Assembly: GCA_938023705.1 (NCBI GenBank)
Contig: CALJDJ010000006.1
Location: 1-57,426, forward strand
Source of the DNA: an uncultured Collinsella sp.
Lineage (GTDB): Bacteria > Actinomycetota > Coriobacteriia > Coriobacteriales > Coriobacteriaceae
Direction of reading: 5' to 3'
Length of the DNA stretch: 57,426 nt
Under the pieces are notes generated by a model. It had not been told where the DNA came from. It saw only the letters and a list, made by a program, of their open reading frames with translations, and searched no databases. Position numbers and translations under genes: made by a program. This document shows, piece after piece, positions 30,998-39,892 of the stretch (positions are counted from its first letter, which is position 1; each line of letters begins with the position of its first letter).

Positions 30998-32383
30998 ATG
31001 GCTAAAGAACTCGATTTCGACGCTATCAAGGCTGCTGCTGAGTCCCATCGTGCTGATATGACTCGCTTCCTGCGCGCTATGATCTCCCATCCCTCTGAGT
31101 CTTGCGAGGAGGGTGAGGTTGTTGCCTGCATCAAGGCCGAGATGGAGAGCCTTGGCTATGACGAGGTCAAGGTCGACGGCCTGGGCAACGTCATGGGCTT
31201 TATGGGCGAGGGCGACAAGATCATCGCCATCGACTCCCACATCGACACCGTCGGCATCGGCAACATCGAGAACTGGGATGCCGATCCCTATGAGGGCTAC
31301 GAGACCGACGAGATCATCTACGGCCGCGGCGGCTCTGACCAGGAGGGCGGTATGGCTTCTGCTACCTACGCTGCCAAGATGATGAAGGACATGGGCCTCA
31401 TCCCCGAGGGCTACAAGATCATGGTCGTCGGCACCGTCCAGGAAGAGGACTGCGACGGCATGTGCTGGCAGTACATCTACAACAAGGACGGCATTAAGCC
31501 CGAGTTCGTCATTTCCACCGAGCCTACCGACGGCGGCATCTATCGCGGTCACCGCGGCCGCATGGAGATCCGCGTCGACGTTCACGGCACCTCCTGCCAC
31601 GGCTCCGCTCCCGACCGCGGCGACAACGCCATTTACAAAATGGCCGACATCATCGCCGACGTCCGCGCCCTCAACAACAACGGCTGCGACGAGTCGACCG
31701 ACATCAAGGGGCTCGTCAAGATGCTCGACCCCAAGTACAACCCCGAGCACTTCGAGGACGCCCGCTTCCTGGGCCGCGGCACCTGCACCGTCAGCCAGAT
31801 CTTCTACACCAGCCCCAGCCGCTGCGCTGTCGCTGACTCCTGCGCCATCTCCATCGACCGTCGCATGACCGCCGGCGAGACCTGGGAGTCCTGCCTGGAC
31901 GAGATCCGCAACCTGCCGGCCGCCAAGAAGTACGGCGACGACGTGAAGGTCTCCATGTACATGTACGACCGTCCGTCCTGGACCGGCGAGGTTTACGAGA
32001 CCGAGGCTTACTTCCCCACGTGGATCAACAAGGAGACCGCTCCGCACGTCAAGGCCCTCGTCGACGCCCACAAGGCCATGTTCGGTGACGAGCGCATCGG
32101 CTGCGAGCCCAGCATGGACAAGCGCACCGGTCGTCCGCTGTGCGACAAGTGGACCTTCTCCACGAACTGCGTTTCCATCCAGGGCCGCTATGGCATCCCC
32201 TGCGTTGGCTTTGGCCCGGGTGCCGAGTCTCAGGCTCACGCTCCCAACGAGATCACCTACAAGGACGACCTGGTCACCGCTGCTGCCATGTACGTGGCTG
32301 CCCTGAACCTCTACGATCCGAGCCAGGCCGATGGCGACGCTACCGTGTTCCGCGCTGGTCTGACCAACAACAAGATCGACTAG
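30998..32383 (+). CDS. ygeY: YgeY family M20-type hydrolase
   Basis: This 461-residue M20 metallohydrolase has motifs in order: AIDSHIDTVG (about residue 80, first metal ligands), YGRGGSDQEGG (about 108, bridging Asp), VQEEDCDG (about 147, catalytic/ligand Glu), STEPTDGGIYRGHRGR (about 171) and a C-terminal GPGAESQAHAPNE (about 408, ligand His). YgeY is the 'selenium metabolism hydrolase' of the purine cluster and presumably cleaves an amide or ureido bond. It lies between ygeX and ygeW with a short gap. The ribosome site is GAAAGG before ATG 30998. Confidence 0.94.
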   Translation: MAKELDFDAIKAAAESHRADMTRFLRAMISHPSESCEEGEVVACIKAEMESLGYDEVKVDGLGNVMGFMGEGDKIIAIDSHIDTVGIGNIENWDADPYEGYETDEIIYGRGGSDQEGGMASATYAAKMMKDMGLIPEGYKIMVVGTVQEEDCDGMCWQYIYNKDGIKPEFVISTEPTDGGIYRGHRGRMEIRVDVHGTSCHGSAPDRGDNAIYKMADIIADVRALNNNGCDESTDIKGLVKMLDPKYNPEHFEDARFLGRGTCTVSQIFYTSPSRCAVADSCAISIDRRMTAGETWESCLDEIRNLPAAKKYGDDVKVSMYMYDRPSWTGEVYETEAYFPTWINKETAPHVKALVDAHKAMFGDERIGCEPSMDKRTGRPLCDKWTFSTNCVSIQGRYGIPCVGFGPGAESQAHAPNEITYKDDLVTAAAMYVAALNLYDPSQADGDATVFRAGLTNNKID

Positions 32384-32404
32384 TCCCATTCCTTGATCTT
32401 GTTG

Positions 32405-32429
32405 AGCCGGGGACAGCCTGTGTCCCCGG
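32405..32429 (+). terminator. Strong hairpin between ygeY and ygeW
   Basis: GCCGGGGACA (32405-32414) pairs exactly with TGTCCCCGGC (32420-32429) around a 5-base loop. No U-run follows, so it may be a partial terminator or message-stabilising element rather than a full stop. Confidence 0.55.
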
Positions 32430-32584
32430 CACCCCCTGTTGACTTGGGGCCCGCGGTCGTTATCTCCCATGCTTCCTCAACGGTAGCGGGTCCTCGTCAT
32501 AGCGCTCTGCATGTTCTAGCCACACGCGCATGCCGGAGCACATCTACTCATTGCGATCGTTTCATCTATGGAAAGGATATTTAC

Positions 32585-33787
32585 ATGGACGCCAAGTTTA
32601 CCGAGCTCGTCGAGCAGCTGAACGGCCTCGATTTTAAGGGCATGTACGGCAGCGACTTCCTGCACACCTGGGATAAGACCACCGATGAGCTCAAGGCTCT
32701 CTACATCGTTGCCGACGCCCTGCGCGAGCTGCGTGAGAACAACGTTTCGTCCAAGATCTTCGACTCGGGCCTGGCCGTCTCCCTGTTCCGCGACAACTCC
32801 ACCCGTACGCGCTTCTCCTTCTCTAAGGCCGCCAACCTGCTCGGCCTCGAGCTGCAGGACCTGGACGAGAAGAAGTCCCAGATCGCTCACGGCGAGACCG
32901 TCCGCGAGACCGCTACCATGATCTCCTTCATGGCCGACGTCATCGGCATCCGCGACGACATGTACATCGGCAAGGGCGACGCCTACATGGCCGAGGTCTC
33001 CGAGTCTGTCCAGCAGGCCTACGAGGACGGCGTTCTGGATCACCGTCCCACGCTCATCTCCTTGCAGTCCGACTCCGATCACCCCACGCAGTCCTCTGCC
33101 GACATGCTCTACCTCATCAACGAGTTTGGCGGCCTCGAGAACCTCAAGGGCAAGAAGGTTGCCGTCACCTGGGCCTACTCGCCCTCTTACGGCAAGCCGC
33201 TGTCCTGCCCGCAGTCGCTGATCAGCCTGCTGCCCCGCTTTGGCATGGACGTCACCCTGGCTCACCCCGAGGGCTACGACCTCATGCCCGAGGTCGTCGA
33301 GCGCGCCAAGGGCTATGCCGCCGAGTCCGGCACCACCTTTAAGCAGGTCAACACCATGGCCGAGGCCTTCGAGGGCGCCGACATCGTGATCCCCAAGAGC
33401 TGGGCTCCGTTTGCCGCCATGGAGAAGCGCACCAACCTGTACGCCGAGGGCGACGATGCCGGCATCGCCGCGCTCGAGAAGGAGCTGCTCGCCCAGAACG
33501 CTACGCATCAGGACTGGTGCTCCACGACCGAGCTCATGGAGAAGACTGCCAACGGCCAGGACACCATCTTTATGCATCCGCTGCCCGCCGACATCTCCGG
33601 TGTCTCCTGCGAGCACGGCGAGGTCAACGCCGACGTCTTCGACATGCACCGCGTGGGCATGTACAAGGAGGCCAGCTACAAGCCGTACGCCATCGCAGCC
33701 ATGATGTTCCTGCAGAAGGTTGCCGATCCCGCCGCTACCCTCAAGGCCCTCGACGAGCGCAACACCGCCCGTTGGTTCCAGGCCTAA
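32585..33787 (+). CDS. ygeW: YgeW knotted carbamoyltransferase
   Basis: This 400-residue protein (E. coli YgeW is about 396) belongs to the ornithine/aspartate carbamoyltransferase superfamily. The carbamoyl-phosphate loop is FRDNSTRTRFSFS (about residues 69-81), followed by SQIAHGETVRETA (about 99-111), DHPTQSSADML (about 165-175) and FMHPLPADI (about 327-335). YgeW is an orphan 'knotted' member whose natural substrate is probably a ureido compound from purine breakdown, releasing carbamoyl phosphate. ATG 32585 follows AAAGGAT. The gene ends in a strong terminator. Confidence 0.94.
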   Translation: MDAKFTELVEQLNGLDFKGMYGSDFLHTWDKTTDELKALYIVADALRELRENNVSSKIFDSGLAVSLFRDNSTRTRFSFSKAANLLGLELQDLDEKKSQIAHGETVRETATMISFMADVIGIRDDMYIGKGDAYMAEVSESVQQAYEDGVLDHRPTLISLQSDSDHPTQSSADMLYLINEFGGLENLKGKKVAVTWAYSPSYGKPLSCPQSLISLLPRFGMDVTLAHPEGYDLMPEVVERAKGYAAESGTTFKQVNTMAEAFEGADIVIPKSWAPFAAMEKRTNLYAEGDDAGIAALEKELLAQNATHQDWCSTTELMEKTANGQDTIFMHPLPADISGVSCEHGEVNADVFDMHRVGMYKEASYKPYAIAAMMFLQKVADPAATLKALDERNTARWFQA

Positions 33788-33810
33788 AGCTGGGTTGAGG
33801 TAAGCCATGT

Positions 33811-33849
33811 AAAGGGGGCGCTCTGCCAACCGGCGGGGTGCCCCTTTTT
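33811..33849 (+). terminator. Intrinsic terminator after ygeW
   Basis: AAAGGGGGC at 33811-33819 pairs with GCCCCTTTTT at 33840-33849. The poly-T end and GC stem make this a standard terminator closing ygeXYW. Confidence 0.85.
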
Positions 33850-33937
33850 GCATCGTGGGCGTGCGGGATAAGCGCTTTCGATGTAGATGCCCCGCGACGC
33901 GAGTTATGGGTACGATGGTTTCAGGGGAGGTATCGCC

Positions 33938-34552
33938 ATGAAACTTGGTTGCGTCATTATGGCTTCGGGCGAGGGCAAGCGATTTGGCTCTAACAAGATG
34001 CTCGCTGATATCTATGGCGAGCCGCTGATTGCCCGGACCATTGATTCGGTTCCCCGGGGCTTTGACGTTGTGGTTTCGACGCGTTGGCCCGAGGTCGCTC
34101 AGATTTGTGATGACAAGCATTGCCCGTGCGTGCTGCACGATGGCGAGCTGCGCAGCGAAAGCGTCCGTGCGGGCCTTTCGTGGGGAGTCGAACGCAACTG
34201 GAAAGGTTGCCTCTTTTTGCCGGGCGACCAGCCGCTCGTGAGTTCGGATTCTTTTGAGGCTATGGTTCGTGCATTTGACGAGCGTGGCCGCAAGCATCCG
34301 GTGCGTCTTGCGTGCAACGGTGAGCCTTCGAGCCCGGTGCTCTTTCCGGCGGAACTGTTCGATGCACTTATGTGTCTTGAGGGTAAGGACGGCGGCGGTT
34401 CGATCCTCAAGGACCGTACCGACGTGGTGCTGGTCGAGGCGCGTGCCTACGAGCTGTGGGACGTCGATACCGTCAAGGGACAGCGACGCATAACGGAGCA
34501 TATCGCCGCCTGCTCGTATTTTGATCGCGTGGCCAACTGCATCAATCAATAA
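33938..34552 (+). CDS. MocA-like molybdopterin nucleotidyltransferase
   Basis: This 204-residue NTP-transferase resembles MocA/YgfJ, which attaches a nucleotide (CMP in MocA) to molybdopterin for hydroxylase-type enzymes. The N-terminal loop VIMASGEGKRFGSNKM (about residues 6-21) is the nucleotide-binding signature, FLPGDQPLV (about 91-99) carries the metal-binding aspartate, and PSSPVLFPAELF (about 127-138) is conserved. ATG 33938 follows GGGGAGG. It sits eight bases before the hydantoinase gene and so probably forms an operon with it. It serves the molybdenum hydroxylase of the first purine arm (inferred). Confidence 0.85.
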   Translation: MKLGCVIMASGEGKRFGSNKMLADIYGEPLIARTIDSVPRGFDVVVSTRWPEVAQICDDKHCPCVLHDGELRSESVRAGLSWGVERNWKGCLFLPGDQPLVSSDSFEAMVRAFDERGRKHPVRLACNGEPSSPVLFPAELFDALMCLEGKDGGGSILKDRTDVVLVEARAYELWDVDTVKGQRRITEHIAACSYFDRVANCINQ

Positions 34553-34561
34553 GGAGCAATT

Positions 34562-35929
34562 ATGATCATCATCAAAAACGGCGCACTCGTGACGCCCCAG
34601 GGGCTTCGCCGCGCCGATCTTGCCATGGATGGCGATAAGATCGTGCGGATTGCCGCGGCGATTGAGCCGGCCGAGGGCGATACCGTCGAGGATGCTGCGG
34701 GCTGCTGGGTGTTCCCGGGCTTTATCGATGGGCACACGCACATGCAGTGCTGGACCGGCATGGATTGGACAGCCGATAGCTTTGAGACCGGTACGCGTGC
34801 GGCTGCCTGCGGCGGCACGACGACCATCGTGGACTACGCGACAGCCGATCGCGGCGTGACCATGCCCGATGCCTTGGCCGAGTGGCATCGCCGCGCCGAC
34901 GGAACCTGCACGGCCAACTACGCCTTCCATATGGCGCTTGCCGAGTGGAATGAGCGCAATCGCGCCGATCTTTCGGCCATGCGCGAGGCGGGCGTATCGT
35001 CGTTCAAGACCTACTTTGCCTATGACCACCTGCGCTTGGACGATGCCGAGACGCTCGAGGTGTTGGAGGAGCTCAAGCGCGTAGGCGGTATCCTGTGCGT
35101 GCATTGCGAGAACGGCACGCTCGTGAACGAGCTGCAGAAGCGCGTGTTTGAGCAGGGTATCCACGGGCCCGAGGGCCATGCGCTCAGCCGTCCGGATGTG
35201 TGCGAGGCCGAGGCAGTGAGCCGTCTGCTATATCTGGCGCACTTGGCCGGGGATGCTCCGGTCAACGTGGTGCACCTTTCGACCAAGCTGGGGCTCGAGG
35301 CCATTCGCGCTGCCAAGGCGCGCGGGCAGAAGAGCATCTATGTCGAGACCTGTCCTCAATATCTGATGCTCGACGATACGCGCTACTTGGAGCAGGGCGA
35401 GGACGGCTTTGCGGGCGCCAAGTACGTGATGAGCCCGCCGCTGCGCCATGCCGGTGACCGTGCCGCGCTGCGCGAGGCGCTTGTGGCTGGCGAGATCGAT
35501 ACTATTGCCACCGACCACTGCAGCTTTAATCTGCACGGGCAAAAGGACCGCGGGCGCGACGACTTCCGCGCGATTCCCAACGGCGGACCCGGCGTGGAGC
35601 ATCGTCCCGTCGCGATCGCTACGAGCTTTGAGGGACAGCTGGGTCCCGAGGATCTGTGCCGCCTGATGAGCGAGAACCCGGCGCGCGTCTTTGGCATGTA
35701 TCCGCACAAGGGCTGTCTTGCCGAGGGCGCCGATGCCGACGTATGCGTGTGGGATCCCAAGGCGCGCTGGACCATTCGCGCGGCGACGCAGCATCAGGCT
35801 GTGGACTATACGCCGCTCGAGGGCTTTGAGGCACACGGCCGCGCCAAGGCCGTGTTTGTGAACGGCGTGCTGGCTGCGCGCGACGGCGAGCCCACCGGAG
35901 CCCAACCCGGCCGCTACGTGCCCCGCTAA
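34562..35929 (+). CDS. hyuA: D-hydantoinase/dihydropyrimidinase-type hydrolase
   Basis: This 455-residue amidohydrolase has the dihydropyrimidinase pattern: DGHTHMQCW (about residue 58, first metal His pair), the carbamylated lysine in SSFKTYFAY (about 148), VHCENG (about 180), VHLSTKLG (about 237) and ATDHCSF (about 317). The family opens cyclic ureides such as hydantoins and dihydropyrimidines; E. coli HyuA (YgeZ, about 461 residues) is the counterpart in the purine cluster. It probably opens a five-membered purine-derived ring. The ribosome site is AAGGAG before ATG 34562. Its stop is only eight bases from that of the convergent yqeC. Confidence 0.93.
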   Translation: MIIIKNGALVTPQGLRRADLAMDGDKIVRIAAAIEPAEGDTVEDAAGCWVFPGFIDGHTHMQCWTGMDWTADSFETGTRAAACGGTTTIVDYATADRGVTMPDALAEWHRRADGTCTANYAFHMALAEWNERNRADLSAMREAGVSSFKTYFAYDHLRLDDAETLEVLEELKRVGGILCVHCENGTLVNELQKRVFEQGIHGPEGHALSRPDVCEAEAVSRLLYLAHLAGDAPVNVVHLSTKLGLEAIRAAKARGQKSIYVETCPQYLMLDDTRYLEQGEDGFAGAKYVMSPPLRHAGDRAALREALVAGEIDTIATDHCSFNLHGQKDRGRDDFRAIPNGGPGVEHRPVAIATSFEGQLGPEDLCRLMSENPARVFGMYPHKGCLAEGADADVCVWDPKARWTIRAATQHQAVDYTPLEGFEAHGRAKAVFVNGVLAARDGEPTGAQPGRYVPR

Positions 35930-35937
35930 CAGGAGGG

Positions 35938-36675
35938 CTACCGCTGGAGGCTGCTGGCGATGAGGGGGCGGTCGAGGGCTGCCTCAAAGCGATCTGCCAT
36001 GGCCGGGTCGCTGAGCGTGTCGACTTGGTTGAGCATGATGCGGGCATTGTCGAGGTTCAGCATCTGCAGCTCGGCATTGAGCGCCATAGCGACGCGCTCT
36101 GGGGTGGCGGTGTCGGTGGGCTCGCAGCCGCAGCGCTCGCAGAAGACCTCGGGGCGGTGGACAACCTCGGCGACGGGCTTGCCCAGCCCCGAGGCGCCGA
36201 CGACCCAGACAACGTTTGCCGTGCCGGCGGGAACGACCGGCTCCCAGGCGGCGTGGGCCTTGAGCGGGAGCCGCTTGCTGCCGTCCGCCTCGGCCAGGAC
36301 GTAGTCAAAGCACTGTGCCAGCTCGCCGAGCGGCTCGGCGGGGGCGGAGAGCTTGCCCGTCTGGGGGTTCAAGACGCCTGCCTGGCAGATGCTTCCGCGC
36401 GCAAGGCCCGCGCAGGCCTCGCAAGTGCAACCGGGGACATGTGCGGCGCCCGGCTTCCAAGGCGCGGCGTCCAGACGACGGCTCGACCCGTCCCATGGCA
36501 CGCCGGCGACGGGAAACATGTGCGTGGTGGTACAGAGGAGCACGCGGCCGCCAGCGCGCATGAGCTCGAGCCCCAGCGTCTTCAGCAACGTCGACTTGCC
36601 GCCACTGCCGATAATCGCGGTAATGCCCGGCTCGATCCTGAGCGCCGAGGCAAGATTGCCGCTAACCGTTTCCAT
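35938..36675 (-). CDS. yqeC: Selenium-dependent hydroxylase accessory protein YqeC
   Basis: This 245-residue protein matches the YqeC family of putative accessory factors for selenium-dependent molybdenum hydroxylases. A P-loop GSGGKSTLLKTL lies near residue 23, LCTTTHMF near 47, and FDYVLAEADGSKRLPLKAH (about 123-141) is the family's most conserved block. Cysteine motifs CTCEAC (about 83) and CERCGC (about 176) are also visible. ATG 36675 has a weak ribosome site. It is transcribed opposite to hyuA and divergent from yqeB. Confidence 0.9.
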   Translation of the reverse strand: METVSGNLASALRIEPGITAIIGSGGKSTLLKTLGLELMRAGGRVLLCTTTHMFPVAGVPWDGSSRRLDAAPWKPGAAHVPGCTCEACAGLARGSICQAGVLNPQTGKLSAPAEPLGELAQCFDYVLAEADGSKRLPLKAHAAWEPVVPAGTANVVWVVGASGLGKPVAEVVHRPEVFCERCGCEPTDTATPERVAMALNAELQMLNLDNARIMLNQVDTLSDPAMADRFEAALDRPLIASSLQR

Positions 36676-36777
36676 CTGTTCACCGCCGTATAATACTGTG
36701 ATAATAAATAATCATCAGAGTAGCGGCCGAACCGCTTTTGCTCTGCTCAAACCGTAGCACAGGGAGGTGCCCCGGGA

Positions 36778-37572
36778 ATGCTCGTTTATGTTCGCGGCGC
36801 CGGTGATATCGCCACGGGCGTCGCCGTTCGCTTGGTGCGCGCCGGCGTTTCGGTCGTTATGGCCGATATCGCGGTTCCCACGTGCATCCGCCGCACAATC
36901 TGTTTTTGCGAGGCCATTCGCCTGGGCGAGGTCGAGGTCGAAGGCATTCGCGCTCGCTTGGCACGGACGCCGGCTGAGGCGCTTGAGATTACCGAGGCTG
37001 GAGACGTCGCCGTTGTGGTGGACCCTCAGGCCAAGATGCTCGATGAGCTTAAACCCGCGGCTGTGGTCGACGCGATTTTGGCTAAGCGCAACTTGGGCAC
37101 CACGCGCGACATGGCGCCTGCCGTCATCGCTGTGGGGCCGGGCTTTACCGCGCCGGTTGACTGCGACGCCGTGGTCGAGACCATGCGCGGACATTTTCTC
37201 GGCCGTGTCATTACCCAAGGTTCGCCCCAGCCCAACACGGGCGTGCCGGGCATTATCGCCGGCTATGGCAAGGAACGTGTTATCCACAGCCCCGCCGCCG
37301 GCGTGTTTAGGTCCGACCGCACCATCGGCGACATCGTGAGTGCCGGCGATGTGATCGGGTATGCGGGTGATGCTCCCATGGTCACGCAGATTGACGGCTG
37401 CTTGCGCGGCCTTTTGGCCGACGGTGTTCAGGTGACCGAGGGCTTTAAATGTGCCGACGTCGACCCGCGCGGCGATGCCAGCTATATCAACTATATTTCG
37501 GACAAAGCGACGTCGGTCGGCGGCGGCGTGCTCGAGGCACTCGCTATGCTCACCGATGTCTTTAGAGGATAG
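36778..37572 (+). CDS. yqeB: YqeB (EF2563) family selenium-dependent molybdenum hydroxylase protein
   Basis: This 264-residue protein of the EF2563/YqeB family is found only with selenium-dependent molybdenum hydroxylases. The N-terminus VYVRGAGDIATGVAVRLVRAG (start, with a Rossmann-like GxGxxA loop), VGPGFTAPVDCDAVVET (about 120), and GAGYGKE-like GIIAGYGKERVIHSP (about 158-172) are typical, as is the end SVGGGVLEA. It probably takes part in inserting or handling labile selenium. ATG 36778 follows GGGAGGTG. Ten bases separate it from xdhC, so the two are co-transcribed. Confidence 0.92.
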   Translation: MLVYVRGAGDIATGVAVRLVRAGVSVVMADIAVPTCIRRTICFCEAIRLGEVEVEGIRARLARTPAEALEITEAGDVAVVVDPQAKMLDELKPAAVVDAILAKRNLGTTRDMAPAVIAVGPGFTAPVDCDAVVETMRGHFLGRVITQGSPQPNTGVPGIIAGYGKERVIHSPAAGVFRSDRTIGDIVSAGDVIGYAGDAPMVTQIDGCLRGLLADGVQVTEGFKCADVDPRGDASYINYISDKATSVGGGVLEALAMLTDVFRG

Positions 37573-37581
37573 AAGGCGGCA

Positions 37582-38625
37582 ATGGAAAAGCTCGATGTTG
37601 TGAATGCGGCGCTTGCCACCCTGCGTGCTGGTAAGACGTGCGAGCTGGTGGTCGTGGCCGGCACGGCAGGGTCGTCGCCGCGCGGCGTGGGCGCCTGGAT
37701 GGCCGTCTTTGCCGATGGCAGCCAAGCGGGCACCATCGGCGGCGGCAAGATTGAGCTCTTTGCGCTGGATGAGGCGTGCGAGCTCCTGAGCGCGGGACAG
37801 TCGCGTCTGGTCCGCTACACCATGGGCGGCGAGAACTCCGATACCGGCATGATCTGCGGCGGTGCCATCTGCCTGTGCTACCTGCATTTGGATGCGACTC
37901 GGGCACCGTTGTTCCAGGAAATCGCCGACGTCTTGGCCTATCGGCGCATCGGCGACTTCGTCATCGACTTTGAGCCGTTTATCGCGAGCGCGCTCGAGGG
38001 CGATGTGGCCAAGTACCATGGCGAGGAATCGCGCCGCACCATTGCGGGCTGCCCCGGGCTTTCGCTGGCGGAAGAGGGGAGCAGCGTCACCTACACCAAC
38101 GCCGCCTCCGAGATTCCTCCCGCGCACATCGAGACGCTCTGCCCCGAGGGCCTGACCTATATCTTTGGCTGCGGACACGTGGGTGCTGCGACGGCGCGGG
38201 TGCTCACGGCGGCGGGCTTTGCCGTCGTGGCTTGCGACGACCGCCCCGGCACGTTGACGCCCGAATGGGTGCCCGGTGTCTACGACCGTCGTCTGGTCGA
38301 CTACAAGAACCTGAGCAAGCAGTGCCCCATCGGCCCGCGCGACCTGGTGGTCGTCGCCACGGCGGGTCACAAGTCCGATATCGACGTGGTGATTCAGGCC
38401 ATGCGCGCCAAGCCAGCCTATCTGGGCTGCTTGGGTTCGCGCCGTAAGACGGCCTTTGTGCGCGCCCGCCTGGAGCAGGAGGGCTTTACGCAGGACCAGA
38501 TCGACGGGCTGCACCTGCCGATCGGCGTTGCCATCGAGGCCGAGGATCCCGAGGAGATTGCCATCTCCATCGCTGCCGAGATGATCCACCTGCGCCGCAC
38601 CAAGCTCGTCCCCCGTAAGCGCTAA
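37582..38625 (+). CDS. xdhC: XdhC family molybdenum-enzyme maturation protein
   Basis: This 347-residue XdhC/CoxI-family protein is a chaperone that loads sulfurated (here probably selenium-modified) molybdenum cofactor into hydroxylases. Diagnostic pieces are GSSPRGVGAWMAV (about residues 32-44), GTIGGGKIE (about 52-60), MICGGAICLCYLHL (about 92-105) in the N-terminal domain, and the C-terminal Rossmann domain with TYIFGCGHVGAATARVL (about 192-208) and YLGCLGSRRKT (about 280). Residue E follows GGGK as in active family members. It works with YqeB, YqeC and the MocA-like protein to mature the hydroxylase at 10832-13609. Confidence 0.93.
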   Translation: MEKLDVVNAALATLRAGKTCELVVVAGTAGSSPRGVGAWMAVFADGSQAGTIGGGKIELFALDEACELLSAGQSRLVRYTMGGENSDTGMICGGAICLCYLHLDATRAPLFQEIADVLAYRRIGDFVIDFEPFIASALEGDVAKYHGEESRRTIAGCPGLSLAEEGSSVTYTNAASEIPPAHIETLCPEGLTYIFGCGHVGAATARVLTAAGFAVVACDDRPGTLTPEWVPGVYDRRLVDYKNLSKQCPIGPRDLVVVATAGHKSDIDVVIQAMRAKPAYLGCLGSRRKTAFVRARLEQEGFTQDQIDGLHLPIGVAIEAEDPEEIAISIAAEMIHLRRTKLVPRKR

Positions 38626-38950
38626 TCGCATCCCCATATATGAGTTGCGGTGAAATACGGACTGTTAAAGCCTGTTAAGCCGTCAAACGGTCCCTATTTC
38701 ACCGCAACTGCCATTTTCCTCCGTCCCCTAGGGATCAATATGTGCGGGGGAGTTGTGGAGTTGTGCAGGCAGACGAGGTTTTTCTGGAAATACGCTCTCG
38801 ATGCGCGTATAGTACCGATTGTTTTGTCGGCTCCTGCTGTGTCGAGTCCAAACCGCGAAATGCCATGAGCGGCGCGGATGCAGCCAGGAGGCACGAGGAC
38901 AACCCATCGTGGCCACGCCCCGTGCTTAAAACCCCAAGAAGGAGTGAACA
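38626..38950. other. Intergenic junction, purine cluster to ribosomal cluster
   Basis: There is no gene here. An inverted repeat (38643-38657 with 38695-38709) forms a long hairpin directly after xdhC. TATAGT at 38808-38813 is a possible -10 for the ribosomal genes, without a clear -35. The AAGAAGGAG ribosome site of rplE lies at the right end. No trace of rplN or rplX was found in any frame. Confidence 0.5.
38643..38709. repeat. 15-bp inverted repeat after xdhC
   Basis: AGTTGCGGTGAAATA (38643-38657) pairs exactly with TATTTCACCGCAACT (38695-38709). The interior contains GGAC/GTCC and the repeated heptamer CTGTTAA. It could be an xdhC terminator without a U-run or a small mobile-element remnant. 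Confidence 0.8.
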
Positions 38951-39508
38951 ATGGCAGAAGAGAAGTATGTGCCGCGTCTGAAGACCAAGTACAACAACGA
39001 GGTCAAGCAGCAGCTTCAGGACAAGTTCCAGTACGAGAACGTCATGATGATCCCCAAGTTTGAGAAGATCGTCGTGAACATGGGTGTCGGCGAGGCCGCT
39101 ACCGATTCCAAGGCCATCGACGGTGCCGTGCGCGACCTGCGCGCCATCACCGGCCAGCAGCCGATGATCACCCGTGCCCGCAAGTCCATCGCTACCTTCC
39201 GCCTGCGCGCTGGTATGCCGATCGGCTGCAAGGTTACCCTGCGTGGCGACCGTATGTGGGAGTTCTTCGATCGTCTGACCTCCGTCGCGATCCCCCGTAT
39301 CCGCGACTTCCGCGGCATCTCCGCCAAGAGCTTCGACGGCCGTGGTAACTTCTCCATGGGCGTCACCGAGCAGCTCATCTTCCCCGAGATCGACTTCGAC
39401 TCCGTCGATCACCAGCGTGGTATGGACATCACTTTCGTGACCACCGCCAACACCGATGAGGAGGCCAAGGCCCTTCTGGACGCCTTCGGTTTCCCGTTCA
39501 AGAAATAG
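38951..39508 (+). CDS. rplE: Ribosomal protein L5
   Basis: This 185-residue L5 binds 5S rRNA in the large-subunit central protuberance. The N-terminal YNNEVKQQLQDKF, the central NMGVGEA (about residues 42-48) and ITGQQPMITRARKSIATFRLR (positions about 69-89) are characteristic, as is RDFRGIS (about 118). ATG 38951 follows AAGAAGGAG. It is the first ribosomal gene present; the usual upstream partners rplN and rplX are missing from this locus. Confidence 0.98.
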   Translation: MAEEKYVPRLKTKYNNEVKQQLQDKFQYENVMMIPKFEKIVVNMGVGEAATDSKAIDGAVRDLRAITGQQPMITRARKSIATFRLRAGMPIGCKVTLRGDRMWEFFDRLTSVAIPRIRDFRGISAKSFDGRGNFSMGVTEQLIFPEIDFDSVDHQRGMDITFVTTANTDEEAKALLDAFGFPFKK

Positions 39509-39524
39509 GTTCACCTGCCCTATG

Positions 39525-39552
39525 AGCGCCGTTCCCAGAAGGGGGCGGCGCT
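39525..39552 (+). promoter_or_regulatory. Hairpin between rplE and rpsN
   Basis: AGCGCCG (39525-39531) pairs exactly with CGGCGCT (39546-39552), with a partly complementary interior (TTCCC/GGGGG). It lacks a U-run and may adjust relative expression inside the ribosomal operon. Confidence 0.5.
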
Positions 39553-39587
39553 TGGGGCGAACAATACTCTATGTGAGGAGGATATAA

Positions 39588-39773
39588 GTGGCTAAGACAT
39601 CGATGATCGTCAAGTGCAATCGCAAGCAGAAGTTCTCTACTCGTGAGTACACGCGCTGCCAGCGCTGCGGCCGTCCGCACTCTGTGTACCGCAAGTTCGG
39701 CCTGTGCCGTGTCTGCTTCCGCGAGCTTGCACTCAAGGGCGAGCTTCCCGGCGTTAAGAAGGCCAGCTGGTAA
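39588..39773 (+). CDS. rpsN: Ribosomal protein S14, zinc-ribbon type
   Basis: This 61-residue short (type Z) S14 carries the zinc motif CQRCGRPH ... CRVCF (about residues 24-43), so it is the zinc-binding rather than the zinc-independent form. It starts with GTG at 39588 after GAGGAGG. This is the standard position between rplE and rpsH. Confidence 0.98.
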   Translation: MAKTSMIVKCNRKQKFSTREYTRCQRCGRPHSVYRKFGLCRVCFRELALKGELPGVKKASW

Positions 39774-39892
39774 GTCACTACCAGCGTTTCAAGCATCCGT
39801 TTGGAACAGGGAAAACGCGCTAGTTAGGCTTTGCCGTTAAGGGCGGCGAAGAACCAAGAGCACGTGTTCATCAAGAACGAAGGAGAATCTGT

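Noticed and set aside
30989..35179. Long minus-strand frames opposite ygeY, ygeW and hyuA
   Set aside because: Same strand-mirror effect; the plus-strand genes have full family motifs and ribosome sites.
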